Assembly (NCBI RefSeq): GCF_900166595.1 | Contig: NZ_LT745763.1 | Location: forward strand, 223,430 to 287,429 | DNA from: Virgibacillus dokdonensis | GTDB taxonomy: Bacteria; Bacillota; Bacilli; Bacillales; Amphibacillaceae | DNA: 64,000 nucleotides | Direction of reading: 5' to 3' | Part shown: piece by piece, positions 37,327-45,924 of the stretch | Numbering within the stretch: position 1 is the first letter of the stretch | Layout: every line of letters begins with the position of its first letter | The notes under the pieces: model-generated | The model's database searches: none | What the model was told of the DNA's origin: nothing | What the model saw: only the letters and a program-made list of their open reading frames with translations | Made by a program: the position numbers and the translations under genes

Positions 37327-37800
37327 ATGAAAAAAACAATACCTGTAACAAAAGCAGGTTATGAAGAACTACAAGAGAAATTGAATACATTAAAGGAAGA
37401 GAAATTGGTTGAGGCAAATAAACAAGTGAAGGCAGGAAGGGCATTTTGCGATTTTCATGAAGATCCTGAATTCGATAGATCTTTAGATGAGTTAAACAAA
37501 ATACAGGAGCAAATCTCAGAATTAGAATCTATTCTTGCTCGTGCAGAAATAATTGGAGAAGCAAATAGCGACGTGGTTCAACATGGGGCGTTGGTGACAT
37601 TTAAAGAATACCCAGATGGCGAAGAAGAAGCTTTTCAGGTTGTTAGTGCTGCAGAAGCAGATGCGCAAAAATTACAGATCTCTGATAATTCCCCAATGGG
37701 GAGAGCATTGCTTGGAAGGAAAGTAAATGAGGAAGTGTCTGTAGAAACCCCTGCTGGAACGGTGAAGTTGCTTATAACCAAAGTGCAATACAAGGTGTAA
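37327..37800 (+). CDS. GreA/GreB-family elongation factor paralogue
   Basis: A 157-residue protein with an N-terminal coiled coil (ITPVTKAGYEELQEKLNTLK-type opening, EQISELESILARAEII) and the C-terminal FKBP-like domain ending with LLGRKVNEEVSVETPAG. It should enter the RNA polymerase secondary channel. The coiled-coil tip, usually the DLSENAEY-type motif, here reads FCDFHEDPEFDRSLDE and includes a cysteine. It is therefore probably a divergent paralogue rather than the main GreA. ATG at 37327 has GGGGG upstream. Confidence 0.85.
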   Translation: MKKTIPVTKAGYEELQEKLNTLKEEKLVEANKQVKAGRAFCDFHEDPEFDRSLDELNKIQEQISELESILARAEIIGEANSDVVQHGALVTFKEYPDGEEEAFQVVSAAEADAQKLQISDNSPMGRALLGRKVNEEVSVETPAGTVKLLITKVQYKV

Positions 37801-37940
37801 AACTGTTGCAAAAGTGACCTGTAAATATAGTACCTAAAGATGTATAAACAAGCAACGATGGTTAACTCCTCAGATATGCTGGCAGTCTATTAAAAGTGAG
37901 AAACTACCATTTTCGTTATAATAGTTTTTATATATTTGTT

Positions 37941-39341
37941 CACTAGCGTTGCATTAATTAAATCTGATGATTAAAAATACTAAAAATGTTCAAAAATTAG
38001 TGTTCATACAACAAAAAAATCCTTTACAATGGAAGTACAGGTGGTTCCTGTCCAAATCCAAAAGTAAAGGATAACTGCATGGACAAGAATACACTAAAAT
38101 CATCATTTGGTAAATGGGTTTCACCTATAAATACGAAAAAACTATATGAACAAGTAGAAGAAAATAAACAAGATTACTACACAAAAAAACTGACAACGGA
38201 AGCGTATATAAAGTTGCTGTTACTTGCTCAATTACAAGGATTTGAGAGCTTGGAAGAGATGAGCGATGCACTAATAGATGGTGAACTTCAGAAAGTATTG
38301 GGGTTTGAATCGATTAGCCCATCGCAACTTTCAAGGAAGAACAATGAAATGAATCCAGCCATCCTTTCCCATTTATTCTTTGATCTTGCATACAAAATCA
38401 AAGGTCTCCAATTTAAAAATGGGAAATACATGCCATTAAAAATCATTGATTCTAGCACGCTTCCATTAAACTTAACGAATCATAAGTGGGCGAAATTCCG
38501 TAAAACAAAAGCAGGAGTTAAGCTACATTTACGACTTGTATTTATGGATAAGGGCACCGTCTATCCTGAAAAAACTGTGATTACAACAGCCAAAGAACAT
38601 GACAGAAATCAACTGGAAGTTCTCGTAGATGACAAAGAAGCCATGTATGTGTTTGACCGTGGATATGTTGACTATGAACGATTTGACCGAATGACGGATG
38701 AAGGCTACTTTTTCGTGTCCAGACTAAAGAAAAACGCCGTCATTCGTGAAGTAGAATCATTTTCTGTACCTAAAGATGCTACAGCTTTATCCGACAAGAT
38801 GGTTTACATCGGTTCGACGCAAAATCGCACAGAGAATGTATTCCGTCTACTTGAAGTAGTGGATACAAAGGGGAACATTTTGCGATTAATTACTAACCGT
38901 TTCGATCTAAATTCCGAAGAGATTAGTGAAATTTACCGTCAACGGTGGGCCATAGAGCTATTTTTCAAATGGCTCAAACAGCATGTAGAGATCAAACACT
39001 TTTATGGTATGAGCGAAACTGCCATTCAAAATCAAATCTTCCTTGCGCTCATTGCTTACTGTTTACATGTACTTATCCAGTTAGAGATGAGGAGTAAGAA
39101 GTCCTTACTCCGAATTAGCCGCTGGTTAAATAAAGTGCTGTGGAAACCTGCGTACATCTGGATCCGCAGATTTGACGATAGATCTATTCCGTAAATACAT
39201 ACACTGTCGTTGTTGCTAACAGTTTAATTGTATAATTTTTCCAAATGGACAGCCCACCTTTGCTTAGGTAATGTCTTATTGGCAAAAAATCTTGTGCAAA
39301 TGATTACTGAATTTTCAAACTAATTTTATGCAACGCTAGTG
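37941..39341 (+). mobile_element. IS4-family insertion sequence, copy 2
   Basis: The element is 1401 bp, with terminal inverted repeats CACTAGCGTTGCATTAAT and the complement of CACTAGCGTTGCATAAAA. ATATTTGTT occurs immediately outside both ends (37932-37940 and 39342-39350). The insertion is therefore recent enough to keep its 9-bp target duplication. Confidence 0.94.
38079..39194 (+). CDS. IS4-family transposase (intact)
   Basis: A 371-residue DDE transposase. An N-terminal DUF4372-type region (SSFGKWVSPINTKKLYEQVE) precedes the catalytic core with DSSTLPLNL (first Asp), MYVFDRGYVDYERF (second Asp) and IYRQRWAIELFFKWLK, which fits the Y-x2-R-x3-E-x6-K signature with the catalytic Glu. The start codon is intact here, unlike in copy 1, so this copy could supply transposase to both. 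Confidence 0.92.
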   Translation: MDKNTLKSSFGKWVSPINTKKLYEQVEENKQDYYTKKLTTEAYIKLLLLAQLQGFESLEEMSDALIDGELQKVLGFESISPSQLSRKNNEMNPAILSHLFFDLAYKIKGLQFKNGKYMPLKIIDSSTLPLNLTNHKWAKFRKTKAGVKLHLRLVFMDKGTVYPEKTVITTAKEHDRNQLEVLVDDKEAMYVFDRGYVDYERFDRMTDEGYFFVSRLKKNAVIREVESFSVPKDATALSDKMVYIGSTQNRTENVFRLLEVVDTKGNILRLITNRFDLNSEEISEIYRQRWAIELFFKWLKQHVEIKHFYGMSETAIQNQIFLALIAYCLHVLIQLEMRSKKSLLRISRWLNKVLWKPAYIWIRRFDDRSIP

Positions 39342-39426
39342 ATATTTGTTGAAAAATTAATCTTTTTTAAGGGTCTTTACGTTTTCTGATTCTACTATAG
39401 AAAAGCATAGGATTTTTTTGTTCAAA

Positions 39427-39696
39427 GATAAGAAAGTATAAAATTTGATGCTATGACGTAACCAAACAACCAAACGGGCTCCGTCCGGCTTCAGCGCCCA
39501 GCAACTAGGCGACTTCACGAAATCGCCCTACGATAAGTCATCATCGGTTCGTACTAAATAGGAAGGCCGACTAAAGACGGGCTTGCCGGAGGGCGCCGGC
39601 ATACTCCTGTTGCAGGAGCATGATTCCTAAAACTTTCGTTGATTCGCTCCACTCGCTACGTTGCTAACCGGGCGCCCCGAGCATTTGTTCTACTAT
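39427..39696 (+). repeat. Repeat B, copy 3
   Basis: The best-preserved copy. It opens with GATAAGAAAGTATAAAATTT and carries GCAACTAGGCGACTTCACG, AAATCGCCCTACGATAAGTC, TACTAAATAGGAAGGCCGAC, GGGCTTGCCGGAGGGCGCCG, CTCCTGTTGCAGGAGCATG and CACTCGCTACGTTGCTAACC. It closes with TTGTTCTACTATA, which is at the same time the left end of the next repeat A. A half repeat A (CTACTATAGAAAAGCATAGG) precedes it at 39395. Confidence 0.85.
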
Positions 39697-39786
39697 AGGA
39701 AAGTATAAAAGTATAAAGGTCTATAGTATAAGAAAAACTACGCCATTCGCCATAAGACTTGGCGACAAGCCAAGTTTTTCTAAAAA
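39690..39786 (+). repeat. Repeat A copy, best preserved
   Basis: CTACTATAGGAAAGTATAAA, CTATAGTATAAGAAAAACTA, CGCCATAAGACTTGGCGACA and AGCCAAGTTTTTCTAAAAA. CTTGGC-GACAA-GCCAAG followed by TTTTTCT has the form of an intrinsic terminator on the plus strand. Confidence 0.82.
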
Positions 39787-39883
39787 CAAAGTCTTTCTAA
39801 TGTACTATGAGTTAATCTTCTTTTAGTGGCTTAAAAACATAGTTGAACATAAGTAAACGTTCAATGCACTGGAAAGGATAAGA

Positions 39884-39905
39884 GTTACTGAAAAGGTTCA
39901 GTAAC
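39884..39905. promoter_or_regulatory. Perfect 9-bp inverted repeat upstream of the DUF5391 gene
   Basis: GTTACTGAA and TTCAGTAAC are separated by AAGG, about 40 bases before the start codon. It could be an operator or a leader hairpin; there is no U-tract. Confidence 0.4.
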
Positions 39906-39944
39906 TGGCTTTGCTAATTATAACAATAGATAGGAAGCGTTTTT

Positions 39945-40364
39945 ATGAAGAACAAAAAATATATCATCGCTTTAACGGTTTTATCGGCATTTTTATTTAG
40001 TGCGTTAATTATCGCAGGTTCGTTGTCGCCTTTATCGGAAATGGGGGACAATGTAAATCAATTTAACTCAGTAGGCATGTGGCTTTCTATTGCTATGATA
40101 CTTTTTTTCTACCTTATTCCAGTAATACTATATGCAATCGGATTAAATTGGATCAAGATAATAATGGCTATATTTTGTGTCATCGGCATTGTTATATTGC
40201 TATCAACAATTGTTATCGTACTTATAATTGGATTAGTCAATCATAACATGTTGCAACTAAGTAGTGTTCTTATTGTGAGTATCCTAGGTGTTATCATAAA
40301 CATTGTGTGGCTTATTGTTGCGTTTTGGAAAAATCGAGGTAAGGCTTCGGGCTTGTCTTCTTGA
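39945..40364 (+). CDS. Four-helix membrane protein (DUF5391-like)
   Basis: A 139-residue protein with four hydrophobic segments (about residues 7-27, 44-65, 69-95 and 103-127) and a basic C-terminus. The start MKNKKYIIALTVLSAFLFSA and SLSPLSEMGDN resemble DUF5391 proteins of Bacillus. ATAGGAAGCG lies upstream of the ATG. No function is known. Confidence 0.65.
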   Translation: MKNKKYIIALTVLSAFLFSALIIAGSLSPLSEMGDNVNQFNSVGMWLSIAMILFFYLIPVILYAIGLNWIKIIMAIFCVIGIVILLSTIVIVLIIGLVNHNMLQLSSVLIVSILGVIINIVWLIVAFWKNRGKASGLSS

Positions 40365-40527
40365 TAAATAAGTAAAGGTGATTTTTATTCCGGATATAAT
40401 TCATTGTGCTTTTATTGCTAAATTTTAAAGACAGATACATGCTAGAATAAGTTAAAATATTATCAAGTATTCTCATTTAGTGTCGTCTGCTTTAAATTTT
40501 GGTTAAACAGAGGAGAAGATAATATTA

Positions 40528-41418
40528 ATGGATATTCGTGAGTTAAAATATTTTATAGAAATTGTAAAAAAGAAGAACTTTACGTTAGCTGCAAAAAATC
40601 TTCATATATCCCAACCAGCCTTGAGCAAAACAATGAAAAACTTGGAGTCTGAATTAGAAGTACAGTTGTTAGATCGATCAGATAAAGAAATAAAACTAAC
40701 TGAAATCGGCCAACTATTTTTTGTCCAGGCGGAAGCTGTTTTAAATGCTTTTGATTCTTTGAAGGCATCTCTTTATGACCAAAGCAAGTTGAATAAAGGA
40801 GAAGTGATTGTCGGGCTACCACCCGTAATAGGATCTAGTATATTTGTCAAAGTGTTAACAACATTTAAAGAAAGTTTTCCTGATATCAAATTGCATATTA
40901 TAGAAAATGGCGCGAAGATGGTCGAGCATAATTTATATAACGGCAAAATTGATCTAGGGGTAGTGATAGCCCCTGTGGACGAAAACCAGTTTGAATATAT
41001 ACCAATTATGGAGGATGAAAGTGTTTTAGTTGTCCATCATCATCATCCTTTGGCGCAGAGAGAAGCTGTTTCAATTGCAGACTTAAAAGAAGAAGAATTC
41101 CTTCTTTTGGATAAAACGTTTATGCTCCATCACCATGTTGTTCAGTATTGTCAGGACGCAGGGTTTAAGCCTAATATTTTATTTGAAAGCTCACAGTGGG
41201 ATTTTCTTGTGGAACTTGTTGCGCAAAATCAAGGGGTTACTATCCTCCCTCGACCAATTTTGTCGCGGGTGGAAAACAGACAAATACACATTATACCTAT
41301 CCGTCCTAATTGTTTAAAGTGGAAAGTGGGATTCCTCTTAAATAGAGAGCAATATGTTACACATGTAATGAAAGTTTTTATTGATCATACTGTTCGTACA
41401 GTTGCAACATGTGAATGA
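40528..41418 (+). CDS. LysR-type transcriptional regulator
   Basis: A 296-residue protein. The N-terminal winged helix reads MDIRELKYFIEIVKKKNFTL, then AAKNLHISQPALSKTMKNLE, and the effector-binding domain starts with KGEVIVGLPPVIGSSIFVKV. It is close in layout to CidR/CitR-type LysR proteins that respond to small acids. It lies directly upstream of the SDR-thiolase-CoA transferase genes in the same direction but is separated by its own terminator. Control of that cluster is likely but inferred. Confidence 0.88.
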   Translation: MDIRELKYFIEIVKKKNFTLAAKNLHISQPALSKTMKNLESELEVQLLDRSDKEIKLTEIGQLFFVQAEAVLNAFDSLKASLYDQSKLNKGEVIVGLPPVIGSSIFVKVLTTFKESFPDIKLHIIENGAKMVEHNLYNGKIDLGVVIAPVDENQFEYIPIMEDESVLVVHHHHPLAQREAVSIADLKEEEFLLLDKTFMLHHHVVQYCQDAGFKPNILFESSQWDFLVELVAQNQGVTILPRPILSRVENRQIHIIPIRPNCLKWKVGFLLNREQYVTHVMKVFIDHTVRTVATCE

Positions 41419-41475
41419 AATAGTATAGTAATTGCGTATAAAAGAGCAGTTTAAAAAGTCTAAGATTTGCTTCCT

Positions 41476-41505
41476 ACCACAGTGCTGTCATACTGTGGTT
41501 TTTTA
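41476..41505 (+). terminator. Terminator of the LysR gene
   Basis: ACCACAGT and ACTGTGGT form a stem around GCTGTCAT, followed by TTTTTA. Confidence 0.82.
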
Positions 41506-41599
41506 CGTACTAAAAAATATTATCATTCTCATTCAGGTTCTCCATTGTTTTATATGAAAATATATCATTAAGCTAAGGAGAGTACCTTTGGATAAATAC

Positions 41600-41746
41600 A
41601 GCGGTACATTATTTTAGTGTTTATGGTATAAGCAAAAAAAGGTTGCCTTCTTCTCAAGGCTTAGCTCAATAATCTAAGCTTTTTTTATACTATAGGAACT
41701 ACAGCTTTTGCCATAAGACTTGGCAATAAGCCTAGTTTTTCTAAAG
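41600..41746 (+). repeat. Rearranged repeat A copies
   Basis: A fragment GTTTATGGTATAAGCAAAAA is followed by a new stem, then by ACTATAGGAACTACAGC, GCCATAAGACTTGGCAATAA, GCCTAG and TTTTTCTAAA. It is the rightmost repeat A copy in the window. Confidence 0.62.
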
Positions 41747-41885
41747 ATGGACAGTGTGGTTATTTCTACCTGTCATAGGAAAAACATTACTGTCTATAAC
41801 TATTAGTTATTACTCCAAGAACTTTTATGTATTATACAACGGATTTATTTAGGATTATGATTATAAATAGTTCATATCAATTAAT

Positions 41886-41899
41886 TGTAAACGCGTTCA
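41886..41899 (+). promoter_or_regulatory. CcpA cre-like operator
   Basis: TGTAAACGCGTTCA matches the catabolite-response consensus TGWAANCGNTNWCA at all but one position. It lies about 80 bases before the SDR start codon, where carbon catabolite repression would act. Confidence 0.6.
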
Positions 41900-41979
41900 A
41901 AACGGAAATCTTGTTGTTTTTTATAACTATTAATTATAGTTGGGTATGAAAAGTGAAAGTAGAAAGGAAGAGGTGTTAT

Positions 41980-42708
41980 ATGATGAAACAATTAAAAGAC
42001 AAAGTAGTCGTGGTAACTGGGGGAGCACAAGGATTAGGTAAGGCGATGTGTGAGCGATTTGCTTATGAAGGAGCTGAAGTTGTTTATTCGTTAGATTTAC
42101 AAAAAGGAAATCTCACAGCAGATAATGTAAGACATCAGGAGTTAGATGTTACAAACATAGCGGAGATTGACTCTTTTATTCAATCGGTCAAAGAAGCGTA
42201 CGGTCGCATCGATGTTTTAGTCAATAATGCAGGGGTCACTCGTGATGCATTGACACAGAAAATGGATGATAATAAATGGGAATCAGTGATGGATATCAAC
42301 TTAAAGGGTGTTTTTCATATGACGAAGGCGATCGCTCCCATTATGATGGAGAACGGGTCTGGTTCTATTATTAATATTTCGTCCATTGTAGGTCTTTATG
42401 GAAATATTGGCCAAGCAAACTATGCTGCTACGAAGGCAGGAGTCATAGGGATGAGCTATACATGGGCAAAAGAATTTACGCGTAAAGGTGCTGCTGTACG
42501 TACGAATGTAATTGCTCCCGGCTTTATTGAAACGGATATGATGAAAGCGGTTCCGGAAAAGGTGTTGCAGCCGCTTCGTGATCAAACACCATTAAAAAGA
42601 TTAGGACTTCCTGAGGAAGTGGCGAATGCGGCGTTATTCTTAGCGAGTGATGAGTCGAGTTATGTAAATGGTCATGTGCTTTCCGTAGATGGTGGATTAA
42701 GGCTGTAA
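41980..42708 (+). CDS. SDR-family 3-oxoacyl/3-hydroxyacyl dehydrogenase (FabG-like)
   Basis: A 242-residue NAD(P)-dependent short-chain dehydrogenase. Cofactor-binding VVTGGAQGLGKAMCERFA, the NNAGVTRD block, the catalytic Ser in NISSIVG and the YAATKAG Tyr/Lys pair are all present, and it ends with SVDGGLRL. In this setting, next to a thiolase and CoA transferase, it more likely oxidises a 3-hydroxyacyl substrate than serves fatty acid synthesis. AGGAAGAGGTG precedes the ATG at 41980. The thiolase gene follows after 17 bases. Confidence 0.85.
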   Translation: MMKQLKDKVVVVTGGAQGLGKAMCERFAYEGAEVVYSLDLQKGNLTADNVRHQELDVTNIAEIDSFIQSVKEAYGRIDVLVNNAGVTRDALTQKMDDNKWESVMDINLKGVFHMTKAIAPIMMENGSGSIINISSIVGLYGNIGQANYAATKAGVIGMSYTWAKEFTRKGAAVRTNVIAPGFIETDMMKAVPEKVLQPLRDQTPLKRLGLPEEVANAALFLASDESSYVNGHVLSVDGGLRL

Positions 42709-42725
42709 AATAGGAGGTTTACGTA

Positions 42726-43937
42726 ATGACAAAAGTATATGTAATAGATGCTAGACGAAGTGCGATTGGATCTTTTTTAGGTACAATTGCTTCTGTACCG
42801 CCCAGTGATTTAGCTGCTCAAGTAATGAAAAGTATCATTCAGTACCATCAACTAAATGGTAGTGAAATAGACGAGGTAATTATTGGAAATGTATTATCTG
42901 CGGGGCAGGGGCAAAACATTGCTAGACAAGCAAGTATAAAAGCTGGATTACCTGAATCCGTTCCGGCTTACACAATGAATATGGTTTGTGGCAGTGGCAT
43001 GAAATCTTTAATGACTGCTTATAGTAGCATTTTAACTAATATGGCTGATCTTATGTTAGTTGGTGGCGTTGAAGTGATGTCACAGGCTCCTTTCGTAACA
43101 ACGGCAGAAGTTAGAACTGGTAAGAAGCTTGGGAACCTTCAATTGCATGACAGTATGGTTCAAGATGGTTTAACCGATGCATTTCATCATTATCATATGG
43201 GGATAACTGCTGAGAATATTGCTGAAAGATATCATATAACCAGAGAAGAGCAGGACAGATTTGCTCTAACATCGCAGCAACGAGCTATCAAAGCAAATGA
43301 TAGTGGTCGTTTTGAAGCTGAAATTGTACCTGTGGAGTTTATGGATCGTAAAAAGCATCTTATGACATTTAAAGAAGATGAATATCCCAATTACTCTACT
43401 ACTCTTGATAAGCTTGCCCGTTTAAGACCAGCGTTTAAGAAGGATGGGACGGTTACTGCTGGAAATGCTTCTGGCATTAATGATGGAGCAGCTATACTCT
43501 TAGTAGCTTCTGAAGCTGCAGTAATGAAATATCAGCTTGAGCCAATTGCTGAGATTGTTGCGGTTGGACAAGGTGGAATAGACCCAGCTGTTATGGGGTT
43601 AGGTCCTGTAAAAGCGATTCAACATCTATTTAGTAAAACAGATGTGAATCCAGAACAGGTGGAGCTAATAGAGTTAAATGAAGCATTTGCTTCTCAATCT
43701 ATCGGAGTAATCAAGGAGCTTCAGGAAATGTATGGTTGGACGAAAGAATGGATCGAATCAACTGTAAATGTTAATGGTGGAGCTATCGCGCTAGGTCATC
43801 CTTTAGGGGCTTCCGGTGCGCGGATTATTACTACACTTGTACATGAAATGCAAAAGCGAACGATAACATATGGGCTCGCATCTCTTTGTATTGGTGGAGG
43901 AATGGGTACAGCTACATTATTAAAATCTATAGAGTAG
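42726..43937 (+). CDS. Acetyl-CoA acetyltransferase (thiolase)
   Basis: A 403-residue thiolase that cleaves acetoacetyl-CoA to acetyl-CoA or runs in reverse. The nucleophilic Cys is in MNMVCGSGMKSLM, the catalytic His in NVNGGAIALGHPLGASGARI and the second Cys in SLCIGGGMGTA. AGGAGG precedes the ATG. It follows the SDR gene within the same unit. A 360-bp gap with a strong hairpin separates it from the CoA transferase. Confidence 0.92.
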   Translation: MTKVYVIDARRSAIGSFLGTIASVPPSDLAAQVMKSIIQYHQLNGSEIDEVIIGNVLSAGQGQNIARQASIKAGLPESVPAYTMNMVCGSGMKSLMTAYSSILTNMADLMLVGGVEVMSQAPFVTTAEVRTGKKLGNLQLHDSMVQDGLTDAFHHYHMGITAENIAERYHITREEQDRFALTSQQRAIKANDSGRFEAEIVPVEFMDRKKHLMTFKEDEYPNYSTTLDKLARLRPAFKKDGTVTAGNASGINDGAAILLVASEAAVMKYQLEPIAEIVAVGQGGIDPAVMGLGPVKAIQHLFSKTDVNPEQVELIELNEAFASQSIGVIKELQEMYGWTKEWIESTVNVNGGAIALGHPLGASGARIITTLVHEMQKRTITYGLASLCIGGGMGTATLLKSIE

Positions 43938-44296
43938 TCCGTATCTGAAATTGGGTGTTGAGATTGTGTGAGATTGTCCTGCATTAAAGTGCTGTAAGTT
44001 TCCTGGTTTAAATGAAGGGGTCACATACACGTTTTTTAGTACAGATAACAGCACCTAAATACCCAATTTGACTTAGAGGCCTTTAGGTGCTGTCTAAGTA
44101 GTATGAACAATTAGTGGGAGAAAAAAGCCCAGTGTAGATTTATTTTATAACACATAAGCGTGAAGCAGGAACAGTTTCTCGTAAATCATCGAGAACAGTT
44201 GTGAAAGCGCATTCTGTTTTGCTCTGGCGAATAGTTTCCAGACTTGAAATAGTTTCAAGTTATGTGAAGATCATGAAACATAAAGGTGTGAAAGAG
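43938..44296 (+). promoter_or_regulatory. Structured spacer with repeat C copy 2
   Basis: No gene is present. GTGCTGTAAG at 43989 can pair with the end of AGATAACAGCAC (44043-44054). The same ACAGCACCTAAA can instead pair perfectly with TTTAGGTGCTGT at 44082-44093. The two pairings exclude each other. A weaker cre-like sequence, TGAAAGCGCATTCT (44202-44215), lies further down. Confidence 0.5.
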
Positions 44297-45907
44297 ATGA
44301 AAGATAACTTACAATTTATGTCTGCTCAAGAAGCGGTACATTTGATTAACACAGGTGATAGAGTTGGAATAGGGGGATTTATTGGTACAGGAGTTGCTGA
44401 GGAAATTCATATGGCAATTGAAAATAAATACATCGAAACGAATACACCACAGAACCTAACGTTAATCTATGCCGCTGGTATAGGGGATGGAAATGGTGCA
44501 TCCAAGGGGCTTAATCACTACGCTCATGAAGGATTAATTAAACGAGTAATAGGGGGGCATTGGGGAATGGCTCCTCGTCTCGCTCCACTCGTCGAAGAGA
44601 ATAAGTTAGAAGCATATAATTTGCCGCAAGGGGTTATTACACAGCTCATTCGTGAAAGTGCAGCAGGTCATCCGCGTTTAATCTCTCATGTCGGCTTAGG
44701 GACTTTTGTTGATCCTGATTGGGATGGCGGTAAGTTAAATGCAGTTACCACGGAGGATATTGTTGAAAAAATTCAATTTGATGGTCAAGATTATTTAGCG
44801 TATAAAACACTGCCGATAGATGTTGCTATTTTAAAAGGTACAACCGCTGATGAAAAAGGAAATATAAGTTTAGAAGATGAACCACTAACTTTAAATGTTC
44901 TATCCTTTGCTATGAATGCCAGAAACAACGGCGGAAAAGTAATTGTTCAAGTTGAAAAGGTTGTACGGGAATCTTCACTAAATCCTAAAAATGTTCACAT
45001 TCCTCATGTCTTAGTTGATGCTATCGTCGTTGTAGAAAATAAAGAAAACCATATGCAAACATTCGGCACACAATACAATGAAGCTTTTATACGTAGTGAT
45101 TTGGTAGTTAATGATAAAAAATCTATCTATCCATTAAATATACGCAAAGTAATCGCAAGACGCAGTGCGAAGACCTTAACCCAATCAATGAAAGTAATTA
45201 ATTATGGGATTGGTGTTCCAGAAGTGGTAGCTAATGTATTAAGTGAAGAAGGACAGGAAGACCATTTTATCCCCACGATTGAACCAGGCATATTTGGAGG
45301 AACTCCAGTTGGCGGACTTGATTTTGGATGCTCCATAAACCCGGACGCGATTATTGATGAATCGTATATGTTTGATTACTACGATGGAGGAGGACTAGAT
45401 ATAGCCTTTTTAGGATTAGCTCAATGTGATGATAAAGGTAATGTAAACGTTTCAAAATTCGGACCTAAAATTGCAGGCTGTGGTGGATTTATTAACATTA
45501 CACAAAATGCCAAAAAGCTTGTCTTTTGTGGGACATTTACAGCTGGCGGGTTAAAAATGGAAGTATGTGATGGAAGGTTAGTAATCTTACAGGAAGGAAA
45601 AGTGAAAAAATTCACCAGCGATGTAGAGCAAATTACCTTCAGTGGAAAAGTAGCGAAACAAAATGAAAAACCTGTTTTGTATGTAACGGAGAGAGCTGTG
45701 TTTGAATTACGTAAAAATGGATTGACATTAATAGAAATAGCTCCAGGAATCGATTTAGAAAGAGATGTTTTGGCACAAATGGAATTTACACCACTGATTA
45801 GTAAGGACTTAACATTAATGGATAAAGCAATTTTTAAAGAAGGTCCTATGGGGCTCATATATAATCGGAGTGAGCAGGATATGGGTAGTGATTTTCTCAC
45901 AAAATAA
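44297..45907 (+). CDS. Acyl-CoA:acetate/3-ketoacid CoA transferase
   Basis: A 536-residue fused alpha-beta family I CoA transferase of the YdiF/propionate CoA transferase type. The oxyanion block IGGFIGTGVAEEIHMAIE opens the first half, and the catalytic Glu is in IPTIEPGIFGGTPVGGLDFG. It moves CoA from a donor thioester to a short-chain acid, activating it for the neighbouring dehydrogenase and thiolase. The ATG at 44297 has AAAGGTG upstream; the longer frame up to 44201 would include the putative operator. Confidence 0.9.
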   Translation: MKDNLQFMSAQEAVHLINTGDRVGIGGFIGTGVAEEIHMAIENKYIETNTPQNLTLIYAAGIGDGNGASKGLNHYAHEGLIKRVIGGHWGMAPRLAPLVEENKLEAYNLPQGVITQLIRESAAGHPRLISHVGLGTFVDPDWDGGKLNAVTTEDIVEKIQFDGQDYLAYKTLPIDVAILKGTTADEKGNISLEDEPLTLNVLSFAMNARNNGGKVIVQVEKVVRESSLNPKNVHIPHVLVDAIVVVENKENHMQTFGTQYNEAFIRSDLVVNDKKSIYPLNIRKVIARRSAKTLTQSMKVINYGIGVPEVVANVLSEEGQEDHFIPTIEPGIFGGTPVGGLDFGCSINPDAIIDESYMFDYYDGGGLDIAFLGLAQCDDKGNVNVSKFGPKIAGCGGFINITQNAKKLVFCGTFTAGGLKMEVCDGRLVILQEGKVKKFTSDVEQITFSGKVAKQNEKPVLYVTERAVFELRKNGLTLIEIAPGIDLERDVLAQMEFTPLISKDLTLMDKAIFKEGPMGLIYNRSEQDMGSDFLTK

Positions 45908-45924
45908 TGATTGGGGATAGCACG

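Noticed and set aside
44202-44215. A second cre site before the CoA transferase gene (TGAAAGCGCATTCT)
   Set aside because: It has two mismatches to the consensus and no promoter could be placed next to it, so it is only mentioned inside the spacer entry.
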